Below the pieces are notes generated by a model. It did not search any database and was not told the DNA's origin. It worked only from the letters and a program-made list of their open reading frames with translations. Below are positions 16,593 to 25,720 of a stretch of DNA of 64,000 nt, piece after piece (positions within the stretch are counted from its first letter, which is position 1; each line of letters starts with the position of its first letter). This DNA is from Paucibacter sp. KCTC 42545 (GTDB lineage Bacteria; Pseudomonadota; Gammaproteobacteria; Burkholderiales; Burkholderiaceae_C). The stretch spans positions 682,001 through 746,000 of the forward strand of contig NZ_CP013692.1 of assembly GCF_001477625.1 (NCBI RefSeq), read 5' to 3'. The position numbers and the translations under genes were made by a program.

Positions 16593-17364
16593 GGCAGCGC
16601 TGATCGACCCCGATTGGCTGCGGCCAGAGTTCCCCGGCCTGCCGGTGCAGGCCTTCATGACCACGCGCGCCGGCGGCGTCAGCCAGGGCGCGCATGCCAG
16701 CATGAATGTGGGCGGGGCGGTCGAAGACGACCCCGCGGCCGTGGCCGCCAACCGGGCCCGGGTCAGCCAAGCGCTGGGCGCGCGCGCGGTGTTTCTCCAC
16801 CAAGTGCATGGCAGCGACGTCGCCCGCCTGGCGCCGGAGCATGTCTTGCCGGGCGTGCCGCAGCTCAAGGTGGATGCCAGCGTCAGCACGCGGCCAGAGT
16901 TGGCGGTGGCGATTCAGGTGGCGGACTGCTTGCCCGTGCTATTCGCCGCCCCTGGTGGGGTGGCCGGCGCCCATGCCGGCTGGCGGGGGCTGGCCGGCGG
17001 GGTGCTGGAGAACACGGTGGCCGAACTGTGTGCTGCGGCCGGTTGCCAGCCCGCGCAGGTGCAAGCCTGGATGGGGGCTTGCATCGGCCCCAGCGCATTT
17101 GAAGTGGGCGCCGATGTGCTGCAAGCCTTCGGGCGGGCGCCGCTCTTGCACGATCAACCCTTGTTCAGCTATCGCCCCAACGCGGCGGGCGAGCCGCGCT
17201 GGCGCGCTGATCTGGTGGGCTTGGCCCGCCAGCGGCTGCAGGCTCTGGGCCTGGGCGCGATCAGCGGTGGCGCCTGGTGCACCTACAGCGAAGACTCACG
17301 CTTCTTTTCCTACCGGCGGGAGCGGCTGGGCGGGCGCATGGTCGCCGTCATCAGCTTGCGTTGA
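16582..17364 (+). CDS. pgeF: Purine nucleoside phosphorylase/laccase-domain protein PgeF (YfiH)
   Basis: The 260-residue protein has the conserved zinc-site residues of the YfiH/PgeF family: His in FLHQVHGSDVA, Cys in VADCLPVLF and His in GAHAGWRGLAGG, plus WMGACIGPSAFEVG and the C-terminal SEDSRFFSYRRE. Members act on purine nucleosides, and PgeF removes wrongly incorporated residues from peptidoglycan precursors. The start at 16582 lies inside the end of maiA (11-base overlap), so the two are probably co-transcribed. Its 3' end overlaps the opposite-strand gene 17296-17604 by 69 bases. Confidence 0.88.
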   Translation: MLSEAALIDPDWLRPEFPGLPVQAFMTTRAGGVSQGAHASMNVGGAVEDDPAAVAANRARVSQALGARAVFLHQVHGSDVARLAPEHVLPGVPQLKVDASVSTRPELAVAIQVADCLPVLFAAPGGVAGAHAGWRGLAGGVLENTVAELCAAAGCQPAQVQAWMGACIGPSAFEVGADVLQAFGRAPLLHDQPLFSYRPNAAGEPRWRADLVGLARQRLQALGLGAISGGAWCTYSEDSRFFSYRRERLGGRMVAVISLR

Positions 17365-17604
17365 TGTGTCAGCCTGCGCGGCAGCCGAGGCCTGAGCGGC
17401 CAGTTCGGCCTCGGCCTTGGCCTGCTTCTTGCGTGCAGCTTTGCGCCCCGGGGCGCCCAGGATGTAGAGCAAGATGGTGATGGGCAGCACGCCATACAGC
17501 AGCAAAGTGATCACGGCGCCAAGAATGCTGCCTTGGCTGCTGGTGGCTTCGGCCAAGGCCATCATCACGGCCACATAGCCCCAAGCAATTGCGATTAAGT
17601 ACAT
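17296..17604 (-). CDS. Small two-helix membrane protein of unknown function
   Basis: The 102-residue protein has two hydrophobic stretches (residues 1-18 MYLIAIAWGYVAVMMALA and about 28-50 GAVITLLLYGVLPITILLYI), then a basic segment and an Ala/Gln-rich tail with the charged run RKKQAKAEAELAAQ. It overlaps the end of pgeF antiparallel by 69 bases; the overlap falls in its low-complexity tail. It is divergent from phaC. No function is known to me; small proteins of this kind beside phaC look common in this group of bacteria, but that is from memory. Confidence 0.6.
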   Translation of the reverse strand: MYLIAIAWGYVAVMMALAEATSSQGSILGAVITLLLYGVLPITILLYILGAPGRKAARKKQAKAEAELAAQASAAAQADTSTQADDGDHAPAQPLPPVGKEA

Positions 17605-17776
17605 GAGGTGTCATTACAAGGTAAGGGATGGAGGTTACAACAGCAAATGACTAGGATGATCCTCATGGGCTATTGCGCAGCGACGAAGAGTCTGGCGCGG
17701 GTTCATGCGGAGCGGTCCTAGGCCTCCGTGCATTCATCATCATCAGTTCATCGTCTGGTAATTGGTTGGGAGACTC

Positions 17777-19573
17777 ATGGCACGTAAATCGAAAGCCTCA
17801 GCGGCAGCCGCCGAGGCTGTTCAAGATAGGTCGGAGGGCGCTGCCCCCGGTGCGGCTAGTGGTGCGGCAAGCGGCTCGACTGGCGGCGCAAAGCCAGCCA
17901 GCGATGGCGTCGGTGCTTTGGGCGAGATGTGGAACTCCATGCTGAGCCTGCAGATTTCGCCCGCGGCGCTGAGCGAGTTGCAAGGCAACTACATCAAGCA
18001 GGCCACCGAGCTGTGGAATAACGCGCTCCATCTGAGCAGCCTGGGTAATTTGACCGCGGCTGTGCCCGCCGCCCCGCCCAAGCCCTTGGGCGACCGCCGC
18101 TTTGCTGATGAATCCTGGAACGCCAACCCGGCCGCGTCCTTCATGGCGCAGTTGTATCTGCTCAATGCCAAGACTTTGCAGCAAATGGCCGACCAGGTGC
18201 AGGGCGAGGAAAAGACCCGCCAGCGCATCCGCTTCGCCGTGCAACAGTTTGTCGACGCGGCGTCGCCCAGCAACTTCCTGGCCCTGAACCCGGAAGCGCA
18301 AAAGCTGGCCCTGCAAACCCAGGGCGAGAGCATCGCCAAGGGCATGCAGCAGCTGTGGGCCGATGTGCAGCGCGGCCATGTGTCGCAGACCGATGAGAGC
18401 GCTTTCGAGGTCGGCCGCAATGTGGCCAGCACGCCCGGCGACATCGTGTTCGAGAACGATTTCTTTCAGCTGATCGAATACAAGCCGCTGACGCCCACCG
18501 TCTTCGAGCGCCCCTTCTTGCTGGTGCCGCCTTGCATCAACAAGTTCTACATCCTCGATCTGCAGCCCGAAAACTCGCTGATCCGCTATGCGGTGTCGCA
18601 GGGCCACCGCGTGTTTGTGGTCAGTTGGCGCAACCCGGATGCGTCTTGCGCAGCCTGGACCTGGGACGACTACATCGAGCACGCCGCCATCAAGGCCATC
18701 GAAGTAACGCGTGAGATCAGCGGCGCTGATCAGATCGACAGTCTGGGCTTTTGCGTCGGCGGCACCATCTTGGCTACCGCCTTGGCCGTGCTGGCCGCGC
18801 GCGGCCAGCAGCCAGCCAGCAGCGTGACCTTGCTGACCTCGCTGATCGACTTTTCCGCTAACGGCATCCTCGACATCTTTGTCGACGAGGGCTTGGTGCA
18901 GATGCGCGAAAAAAGCATTGGCCCGAACGCCCCCAAGGGCCCGGGCCTGCTCAAGGGCCAGGAACTGGCCACCACTTTCAGCTTCCTGCGCCCCAACGAT
19001 CTGGTCTGGAACTATGTGGTGGGCAACTACCTCAAGGGCGAAGCGCCGCCGGCCTTTGACCTGCTGTACTGGAACGGTGACGCCACCAATATGGCCGGGC
19101 CGATGTACTGCTGGTATCTGCGCCACACCTATCTGCAAAATGAGCTGAAAGTGCCGGGCGCCCTGACCGTGTGCGGCGAGAAGATCGACCTCGGCCTGAT
19201 TGAAGCGCCGGTTTATCTTTACGGTTCGCGCGAAGACCATATCGTGCCCTGGGACGCGGCCTATCGCAGCACCCAGGTGTTCAAGGGCGATAAGCGCTTT
19301 GTGCTGGGGGCTTCCGGCCACATCGCCGGGGTCATCAACCCGCCGGCCAAGAACAAGCGCAATTACTGGGTCGGCAAATCGGCGGCCCTGCCGGGCACGG
19401 CCGAGCAATGGTTTGCCACTGCGGTCGAGAAGCCGGGCAGTTGGTGGACCGATTGGTCCGCATGGCTGGCCACCCATGCCGGCAAGCAGATCCCTGCGCC
19501 CAAGGCGGCGGGTAATCGCAAGTACAAGTCCATCGAGGCGGCGCCTGGCCGCTATGTCAAGCAAAAAGCCTAA
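17777..19573 (+). CDS. phaC: Class I poly(3-hydroxyalkanoate) synthase PhaC
   Basis: The 598-residue enzyme joins (R)-3-hydroxyacyl-CoA units into polyhydroxybutyrate at granule surfaces. It has the lipase-like box GFCVGGT with the nucleophile Cys near residue 326, the Asp in GSREDHIVPW (near 486) and the His in ASGHIAGVINPP (near 514). Length and motifs match class I synthases, which act alone on short-chain substrates. The N-terminal 40 residues are Ala/Gly-rich. GGGAG lies 7 bases before the ATG at 17777. phaA and phaB follow on the same strand, giving the classical phaCAB order. Confidence 0.95.
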   Translation: MARKSKASAAAAEAVQDRSEGAAPGAASGAASGSTGGAKPASDGVGALGEMWNSMLSLQISPAALSELQGNYIKQATELWNNALHLSSLGNLTAAVPAAPPKPLGDRRFADESWNANPAASFMAQLYLLNAKTLQQMADQVQGEEKTRQRIRFAVQQFVDAASPSNFLALNPEAQKLALQTQGESIAKGMQQLWADVQRGHVSQTDESAFEVGRNVASTPGDIVFENDFFQLIEYKPLTPTVFERPFLLVPPCINKFYILDLQPENSLIRYAVSQGHRVFVVSWRNPDASCAAWTWDDYIEHAAIKAIEVTREISGADQIDSLGFCVGGTILATALAVLAARGQQPASSVTLLTSLIDFSANGILDIFVDEGLVQMREKSIGPNAPKGPGLLKGQELATTFSFLRPNDLVWNYVVGNYLKGEAPPAFDLLYWNGDATNMAGPMYCWYLRHTYLQNELKVPGALTVCGEKIDLGLIEAPVYLYGSREDHIVPWDAAYRSTQVFKGDKRFVLGASGHIAGVINPPAKNKRNYWVGKSAALPGTAEQWFATAVEKPGSWWTDWSAWLATHAGKQIPAPKAAGNRKYKSIEAAPGRYVKQKA

Positions 19574-19600
19574 CTTGAAATTAAAACGGAGCAAGTAGAC

Positions 19601-20782
19601 ATGACGACAGATATCGTGATTGTGGCCGCAGCCCGCACTGCCATCGGCAAGTTCGGCGGCACCTTGGCCAAGACTTCGGCGGTGGAATTGGGTGCGACGG
19701 TGGTGAAGGACTTGCTGCGTCGCTCCGGCCTGGATGGCGCGCAAATCAATGAGGTGATCCTCGGCCAAGTGCTGACCGCCGGCGCCGGCCAGAACCCGGC
19801 ACGCCAGACCGTCATCAAGGCCGGCCTGCCGCAATCGGTGCCCGGCTTCACCATCAACAAGGTCTGCGGCTCCGGCCTCAAGGCGGTGATGCTGGCGGCG
19901 CAAGCCATTCGTGATGGCGACAGCGAGATCGTCATCGCCGGCGGCCAGGAAAGCATGAGCTTGTCGCCCCACGTTTTGCCCGGCTCGCGCGACGGCCAGC
20001 GCATGGGGGACTGGAAGCTGGTCGACACCATGATCACCGACGGCCTGTGGGACGTCTACAACCAGTACCACATGGGCATCACGGCTGAGAACGTGGCCAA
20101 GCAGTACAGCATCAGCCGCGACGCGCAGGATGCGCTGGCGCTGGGCTCGCAGCAAAAGGCCGCCGCGGCTCAGGACGCCGGCCGCTTCAAGGACGAAATC
20201 GCGGCTGTCAGCATCGCCCAGAAAAAGGGCGATCCGATCATTTTTGACACCGACGAATTCATCAACCGCAAGACCAATGCCGAGGTGCTGGCTGGCCTGC
20301 GCCCCGCTTTCGACAAAGCCGGCAGTGTCACCGCCGGCAATGCCTCCGGCCTCAACGATGGCGCCGCCGGCCTGCTGATCATGACGGCGGCCAAGGCGGC
20401 ACAACTTGGCTTGACGCCGCTGGCGCGCATCGCGTCTTATGCCAGCGCTGGCCTGGATCCGGCCATCATGGGCATGGGCCCGGTGCCCGCGGCCCGCAAG
20501 GCGTTGGAGCGTGCCGGCTGGAAAGCGCAAGACCTTGACCTGCTCGAAATCAATGAAGCCTTCGCCGCCCAAGCCTGTGCCGTGCATCAGGAAATGGGTT
20601 GGGACATGAGCAAGGTCAACGTCAATGGCGGCGCCATTGCGCTGGGCCACCCCATCGGCGCCTCTGGCGCGCGCATTCTGGTCACCTTGCTGCACGAGAT
20701 GCAGCGCCGCAATGCCAAGAAAGGCATTGCCTCGCTGTGCATCGGCGGCGGCATGGGCGTGGCCTTGACGGTGGAACGCTAA
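19601..20782 (+). CDS. phaA: Acetyl-CoA acetyltransferase (beta-ketothiolase) PhaA
   Basis: The 393-residue thiolase condenses two acetyl-CoA to acetoacetyl-CoA, the first step of PHB synthesis. The active-site Cys is in [13 protein letters not shown] (near residue 89). The C-terminal motifs [19 protein letters not shown] (catalytic His) and [10 protein letters not shown] (second Cys) are intact. It starts 27 bases after phaC, with GGAG before the ATG. Members can also work in acetyl-CoA breakdown; context supports the PHB role. Confidence 0.95.
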   Translation: MTTDIVIVAAARTAIGKFGGTLAKTSAVELGATVVKDLLRRSGLDGAQINEVILGQVLTAGAGQNPARQTVIKAGLPQSVPGFTINKVCGSGLKAVMLAAQAIRDGDSEIVIAGGQESMSLSPHVLPGSRDGQRMGDWKLVDTMITDGLWDVYNQYHMGITAENVAKQYSISRDAQDALALGSQQKAAAAQDAGRFKDEIAAVSIAQKKGDPIIFDTDEFINRKTNAEVLAGLRPAFDKAGSVTAGNASGLNDGAAGLLIMTAAKAAQLGLTPLARIASYASAGLDPAIMGMGPVPAARKALERAGWKAQDLDLLEINEAFAAQACAVHQEMGWDMSKVNVNGGAIALGHPIGASGARILVTLLHEMQRRNAKKGIASLCIGGGMGVALTVER

Positions 20783-20965
20783 CAAGCCCTCGGTTTACCC
20801 GCATAGGGCCAACCCGCTTGACCCTCCCGGGGTCTTGCGTGAGGCTTGTTTTCACCCGCACTTTCCTGCGTCTTTATCGAATATCAATAGGTCGCTGCCG
20901 GCGCTCTAGACGCGGCGCAGCCAGTGGCCACACCGAATAGCCAGCCGTGGAGGCAAGGAGTTTTT

Positions 20966-21703
20966 ATGAGCCAGAAGATTGCATATGTGACCGGCGGAAT
21001 GGGCGGCATCGGGACTGCGATGTGCCAGCGCCTGCACAAAGAAGGTTTCAAGGTCATCGCCGGCTGCGGCCCCAGCCGTGACTTCGACAAGTGGCTGAAT
21101 GAGCAGTCCGCCCTGGGCTACACCTTTTACGCCTCGGTCGGTAATGTCTCGGATTGGGATTCCACCGTGGCGGCCTTCGCCAAGGTGCGCGCCGAACATG
21201 GCCCCATCGATGTGCTGGTGAACAACGCCGGCATCACCCGTGACGGCATGTTCCGCAAGATGAGCCGCGGCGATTGGGATGCGGTGATCGATACCAATCT
21301 GAACTCCATGTTCAACGTCACCAAGCAGGTGATCGAAGACATGCTGGAGCGGGGCTGGGGCCGCATCATCAATATCTCCTCGGTCAACGGTGAGAAAGGC
21401 CAGTTCGGCCAGACCAACTACTCGGCTGCCAAGGCCGGTATGCATGGCTTCACCATGGCCCTGGCGCAAGAAGTGGCGTCCAAGGGCGTGACGGTCAATA
21501 CCGTCAGCCCCGGCTATATCGGCACCGATATGGTCAAGGCCATTCGCCCCGAGGTCTTGGAGAAAATTGTCGCCACCATCCCAATCAAGCGCTTGGGCAC
21601 GCCCGAAGAAATCGCTGCCATCGTGGCTTGGCTGGCGGGTGAAGACTCCGGTTTCACCACCGGCGCCGACTTCAGCTGCAACGGCGGCCTGCACATGGGC
21701 TGA
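20966..21703 (+). CDS. phaB: Acetoacetyl-CoA reductase PhaB
   Basis: The 245-residue short-chain dehydrogenase makes (R)-3-hydroxybutyryl-CoA for PhaC using NADPH. It has the cofactor motif TGGMGGIGTAMC, NNAGITRDGMFRKM, the catalytic Ser and Tyr-Lys in INISSVNGEKGQFGQTNYSA, and the late NTVSPGYIGTDMV. The ATG at 20966 has AAGGAG 5 bases upstream. The 183-base gap after phaA is larger than phaC-phaA and could hold a promoter, but none was convincing. A strong terminator follows, closing the phaCAB unit. Confidence 0.95.
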   Translation: MSQKIAYVTGGMGGIGTAMCQRLHKEGFKVIAGCGPSRDFDKWLNEQSALGYTFYASVGNVSDWDSTVAAFAKVRAEHGPIDVLVNNAGITRDGMFRKMSRGDWDAVIDTNLNSMFNVTKQVIEDMLERGWGRIINISSVNGEKGQFGQTNYSAAKAGMHGFTMALAQEVASKGVTVNTVSPGYIGTDMVKAIRPEVLEKIVATIPIKRLGTPEEIAAIVAWLAGEDSGFTTGADFSCNGGLHMG

Positions 21704-21748
21704 GTTGCTGGGGCCGCATTGGCCCTTGCCCCTGCTTCGATGCAATTC

Positions 21749-21779
21749 AAAGAGTGCCCATTGGGCACTCTTTTTTTTT
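21749..21779 (+). terminator. Strong Rho-independent terminator of phaCAB
   Basis: AAAGAGTGCCC (21749-21759) pairs with GGGCACTCTTT (21763-21773) around an ATT loop, followed by an unbroken run of T to 21779. It lies 46 bases after the phaB stop. Confidence 0.95.
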
Positions 21780-21942
21780 GCCGCCAATTTGATGCGCTTG
21801 ATGCGCGAAATGCTTTGCCCGGGGCTGGTCAGCCAGCAAGCCGAACGGCGCCGCTGGCGCTTGAGGTGACGCTTTGTTCACATAAACCGCAATTGAGGGA
21901 GGCCAAGCCCACCGCAAGCCAGTGCGCGCCGATATGATCAAA

Positions 21943-21962
21943 GTGAAACTGTCAATTTTCAC
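21943..21962. promoter_or_regulatory. Dyad GTGAAA-N8-TTTCAC at the start of the sensor kinase gene
   Basis: GTGAAA (21943-21948) and TTTCAC (21957-21962) form an inverted repeat directly before the preferred start codon at 21967. The position would suit a repressor operator or autoregulation. No protein could be matched to it; a chance occurrence is possible. Confidence 0.3.
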
Positions 21963-21966
21963 ACTC

Positions 21967-24792
21967 ATGAATCTACTGGCCACCAGCGAGGAACTCGCCG
22001 TGCTGCAGCAGCGGGCCTCATTGGCTGGCGAGGTGGGTGTGACTGCGAGCGTGAGCCTGGCCTGGCATCTGCGCCAGCGCGATGGTGAGGCCGCCCTGGC
22101 CCAAGCCGACATGGCTGAGCTTGCCCTGCTGGCAGACGAGACCTTACCGGCCGTGCTGCGCCAGTGCTTGGGCGCACGCCTGCTGCTCCTGCGTGCGGAA
22201 CTTCGTTGGCTGGCGGCCGATCTGCAGGGCGCGAGTCTGGCGCTGCGCGAAGCCGATGCGCGTTTTCTTGCTGTGGGCGATGACATCGGCCGCGGCGATT
22301 GCAGCTGGCTGGATGCCGCGGTCTTGGACGATCTAGGCCAAGGCCAGGCGGCCATGAGCGCGCTGGATGAAGCCCAGGCCGCCTACCAAGCGGGCGGCGA
22401 CGGCCTGCGCGTGGGCCAGGTGCAAGCGCGGCAGATTCGCGCACTGGCTTTCAGTGATTTGGCCGCTGCGGCCGAGGCCTTGCGCCGGCAATTCCCGGCC
22501 GCTAGCGAGCAGGCGCTGCCGCCCGAGTTGGGCTTGTTCGTGGCGGTGGCCCGCGGCCTCGTTGAGGCGATGACCAACGATCTGGGCAGTGCCATCCAAC
22601 ATTTCATGCAGGCGCACACCTTGGCGCAGGGCTTCGGTCAGGCGCGCCTCGCCTCCATCATGGCCAATAACGTGGCTGATACCTTTGTCCGGCTGGGTGA
22701 TTTTGAGCATGGGCTGGAGTGGCATGAGCGGGCCTTGCAACTGGCCCGTCGCCACGCCTGGCCGGCGAGCCTGGGCACCGCTTTGAGCAAGCTGGGTGAT
22801 GTCTTGCGCTTGCTCGGGCGTTTTGATGAGGCGCGTAGCTTCTTGCTGGAAAGTGAAGCTCAGCTGGCTTGCTTGAGTGGCTCCCGGCCCTTCAGCACCG
22901 TGCTCAATGTCCTGGGCTTGCTGGCGCTGGACTGTGGCGAGCCGGCCGAGGCGCTGCCGCGCTTTCAGGCCTTGGAAGTTCATGCACAGGCCAGCATGGC
23001 CGCGGACATGCTGGAATTCGCATGGCGGGGGCAAGCCGCCAGCTATCTGGGCCTGGGGCTGATCGAGGAGGCGCAAGCCTGTGCCAACAAAGCCCTGCAG
23101 CAAGCGTGCGCGCAAGGGGATAGCGTTGGGCAGATCAGGGCTTTGTCTTTGTTGGCGCAGGCCTCGGATGGGCCGGCTGCGTTGGCGTTTTTGCAGCAGG
23201 CCCAGCGCTTAGGCCAGGGCATTCAGGGTTATGCCACGCCGGCCGACTTGCATCGCCAGCTGGCCAAGGCCCATGCGGCCTGCGGTGACTATGAGGCCGC
23301 CTACGCCAGCGCCCTGGCGGCGCAAGAGGCGCACACCAAGACCCATACCGCGGCGCTGGAGCGACGCAGCCTGGCCTTGCAGATCCAGCATCAGCTTGAC
23401 AGCGCGCGGGCCGAGGCGGCTCATCATCGCCAAGCGGCGGCGGCGCTGCAGGCCTCGATCGGTGTGCTGGAAAGCCTGGGCGCCATCGGGCGTGAGATCA
23501 CCGCCAGCCTGGACACGCAGGCGGTGCTGGCTGCCCTGCGCCAGCATGTCAACGAATTGCTTGATGCGGCCTGCTTCGTGATCTATCTGATGGACGAGCC
23601 CAGTGCTGAGTTGGCGATGGCTGTTGGCGTTGAGAATGGGCAGGCGCTGGAGCCCGACCGACTGGCCTTGAACGACCCCGAGCGCGTCGTTGCCCGCTGT
23701 GCGCGCGAGCGCGCCGAGATCGTGTTGAATCTGGCGCCCGATGGTCTCGATGAGGTGCCGGAAGTCTGGCCCGGCACTTTGGAGACCTGGAGCTTGCTCT
23801 ACGGCCCCTTGCTCGCGGGTGAGCGCCTGATCGGAGTGATGACGATTCAGTCGCCGCAGCGCGATGCCTACGGTGAACGAGAGCTGGCCATCTTCCGCGC
23901 GCTTTGCGCCTACGGCGCCATCGCGCTGGACAATGCCGCCGCTTACGCCCAGGCCGCCAGCGCCCAGCGGCGCGCCGACCTGGCGCTGAATCGCTTGAAG
24001 CAAACGCAGGACGAGCTGATTCACCATGAGAAGCTGGCTTCGCTGGGCGCCCTGGTGGCCGGCATTGCGCATGAGCTCAACACGCCCATCGGCAATAGCT
24101 TGCTGGTGGCCAGCACCTTGCGTGACAGCAGCCTGCATCTGCTGCGCCAGCTCGAAGCGGGTGCCTTGCGGCGCTCGGAGTTGACGCAGTACGCCCATTC
24201 CCTGGGTGACTCTGCCGGCTTGCTCTCCCGCAATATCGAAAAGGCTGCGGAGCTGGTGAGCAGCTTCAAGCAATTGGCCGTGGACCAAACCTCGGACCAG
24301 CGCCGCCAATTCGATCTCGCCAAGGTATGCGCCGAAGTGGCGCTGACCCTGCGTCAGCGGGTCAATTTGGCCGGCCACCGCATGGAGATCGACGTGCCCG
24401 CCGGCTTGCAGATGGACAGCTATCCCGGCCCGCTGGGTCAGGTGATTAGCAATCTGATCATCAACAGCCTGGTGCACGGCCTGCGGGAGCGCCTTGACGG
24501 GGTGATTCGCCTCAGCGCCGTGCCGGCCGAAACCGATGCCGGCCTCGCCCTGGTGTGCCTGCGCTTTTCGGACGACGGGGTGGGCATCCCGGCCCAGCAT
24601 CTGGAGCGGGTCTTTGACCCCTTTTTCACCACGCGCCTGGGGCAGGGCGGCAGTGGCCTGGGCCTGCATATTTGCTACAACATCGTGCGCTCGATGCTGG
24701 GCGGCAATATCGCGGTGAGCAGCCCGCCGGGTGGCGGCGCGGCGTTTGAAATCGTCATGCCCTGCGTGGCACCGCAGCGGCTCAGCGTTTGA
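21967..24792 (+). CDS. Cytoplasmic TPR-GAF sensor histidine kinase without adjacent response regulator
   Basis: The product of about 941 residues has no membrane segment. About residues 1-480 are helical repeats of TPR type (for example GQARLASIMANNVADTFVRL and FEHGLEWHERALQLARRH). A coiled coil and a GAF domain (about 515-660) follow, then a HisKA domain with phospho-acceptor His in GIAHELNTPIGNS, and an HATPase with N-box SNLIINSLVHG, SDDGVGIPAQHLERVFDPFF and GSGLGLHICYNIV. The ATG at 21967 is the best family-like start; GTG 21922 and ATG 21934 are in frame, but a dyad lies between them and 21967. TPR kinases usually sense through protein partners. No response regulator is near, so it is an orphan. 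The last 11 bases overlap the convergent IclR gene. Confidence 0.85.
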   Translation: MNLLATSEELAVLQQRASLAGEVGVTASVSLAWHLRQRDGEAALAQADMAELALLADETLPAVLRQCLGARLLLLRAELRWLAADLQGASLALREADARFLAVGDDIGRGDCSWLDAAVLDDLGQGQAAMSALDEAQAAYQAGGDGLRVGQVQARQIRALAFSDLAAAAEALRRQFPAASEQALPPELGLFVAVARGLVEAMTNDLGSAIQHFMQAHTLAQGFGQARLASIMANNVADTFVRLGDFEHGLEWHERALQLARRHAWPASLGTALSKLGDVLRLLGRFDEARSFLLESEAQLACLSGSRPFSTVLNVLGLLALDCGEPAEALPRFQALEVHAQASMAADMLEFAWRGQAASYLGLGLIEEAQACANKALQQACAQGDSVGQIRALSLLAQASDGPAALAFLQQAQRLGQGIQGYATPADLHRQLAKAHAACGDYEAAYASALAAQEAHTKTHTAALERRSLALQIQHQLDSARAEAAHHRQAAAALQASIGVLESLGAIGREITASLDTQAVLAALRQHVNELLDAACFVIYLMDEPSAELAMAVGVENGQALEPDRLALNDPERVVARCARERAEIVLNLAPDGLDEVPEVWPGTLETWSLLYGPLLAGERLIGVMTIQSPQRDAYGERELAIFRALCAYGAIALDNAAAYAQAASAQRRADLALNRLKQTQDELIHHEKLASLGALVAGIAHELNTPIGNSLLVASTLRDSSLHLLRQLEAGALRRSELTQYAHSLGDSAGLLSRNIEKAAELVSSFKQLAVDQTSDQRRQFDLAKVCAEVALTLRQRVNLAGHRMEIDVPAGLQMDSYPGPLGQVISNLIINSLVHGLRERLDGVIRLSAVPAETDAGLALVCLRFSDDGVGIPAQHLERVFDPFFTTRLGQGGSGLGLHICYNIVRSMLGGNIAVSSPPGGGAAFEIVMPCVAPQRLSV

Positions 24793-25657
24793 GTTCGAGC
24801 AAGCGCGAGATCTGCCGCGCCGCGTCCAGCAGCTTGGGCAAGCAGGTGTCGAGCAGCGCCTCCGGCGGGCGCCGGTTCACCTGGGCGCCGATATTGAGCG
24901 CCGCCAGCACCTGGCCGTTGCGATCAACGATGGGCGCGGCCAGCGAGACCAGGCCTTCCTCCAGCTCCTGATTCAGCAAGCACCAACCCTGTTCGCGCAC
25001 CTGATGGATGCGCAGGCGCAAATCGGCCTCGTTGGTGACCGTGCGCACGGTGTGGCGGGCCAGGGGCTGCTGGCGCAGGCGTTCCAGGTATTGCTCCAGC
25101 GCGGCGGGCTCCAGCCCTGCCAGCAAGACCCGGCCCATCGAGGTGCACCAGGCCGGCAAGCGGCTGCCCAGGCCCAGGTTGATGCTCATGATTTTGCGTG
25201 CCGGCACACGCAGCACGTAGACGATGTCATTGCCTTCCAGCACCGCGGCGGAAACGCTTTCGCCCAGCTCGCTGGCCAGGCTTTGCATCACCGGTTCGGC
25301 GAAATGCCAGAGCGGCTGGGTCGACAAATAGGCGAAGCCGAGGTCGAGGATCTTGGGCGTGAGCGCGAACAGCCGGCCATCGCAACTCACGTAGCCAAGC
25401 GTTTCCAGCGTTAGCAAAATGCGCCGGGCGCCGGCCCGGGTCAGCTCGCAACGCTTGGCCACCTCGGTGAGCGTTTGGCGCGGTGCCTCGGCATTGAAAG
25501 CGCGAATCACGGAGAGGCCGCGCGCGAAGGACTGCACATAGCTGTCGCCCGGTTTGAGCGAGGCGGCTGGCGCGGGGCTGGGAGATGGGCCGGGAGAGGG
25601 TGCTGGTGTGAGCGCGGGTACGGGCGCTGGCGCTGGCACGGGCGAATGTCCTGTCAT
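24782..25657 (-). CDS. IclR-family transcriptional regulator (PcaR/PobR-like)
   Basis: The 291-residue protein has an unusual N-terminal extension of about 30 residues made of Ala-Pro and Ser-Pro repeats. A winged helix (about 35-100: LTEVAKRCELTRAGARRILL, the recognition region) and a ligand-binding IclR domain (about 115-285: ALNIGAQVNRRP near the end) follow. PcaR/PobR relatives control aromatic acid catabolism, but no such genes adjoin it here. It is divergent from the AIM24 gene at 25721 with 63 bases between, so the shared gap could hold its operator. The ATG at 25657 is the first in-frame start giving a sensible protein. Confidence 0.85.
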   Translation of the reverse strand: MTGHSPVPAPAPVPALTPAPSPGPSPSPAPAASLKPGDSYVQSFARGLSVIRAFNAEAPRQTLTEVAKRCELTRAGARRILLTLETLGYVSCDGRLFALTPKILDLGFAYLSTQPLWHFAEPVMQSLASELGESVSAAVLEGNDIVYVLRVPARKIMSINLGLGSRLPAWCTSMGRVLLAGLEPAALEQYLERLRQQPLARHTVRTVTNEADLRLRIHQVREQGWCLLNQELEEGLVSLAAPIVDRNGQVLAALNIGAQVNRRPPEALLDTCLPKLLDAARQISRLLELKR

Positions 25658-25720
25658 GGACCCAGTATAGGTAGCCCTCGTTAAGATGGCGCCGCGCTTT
25701 TCAGAACAGGAGTTAGAAGC

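Noticed and set aside
17798..20785. 995-codon open frame on the minus strand opposite phaC and phaA
   Set aside because: It is the antisense shadow of two strongly supported genes. Its translation is rich in His, Gln, Arg and Gly without any domain, as usual for high-GC shadows.
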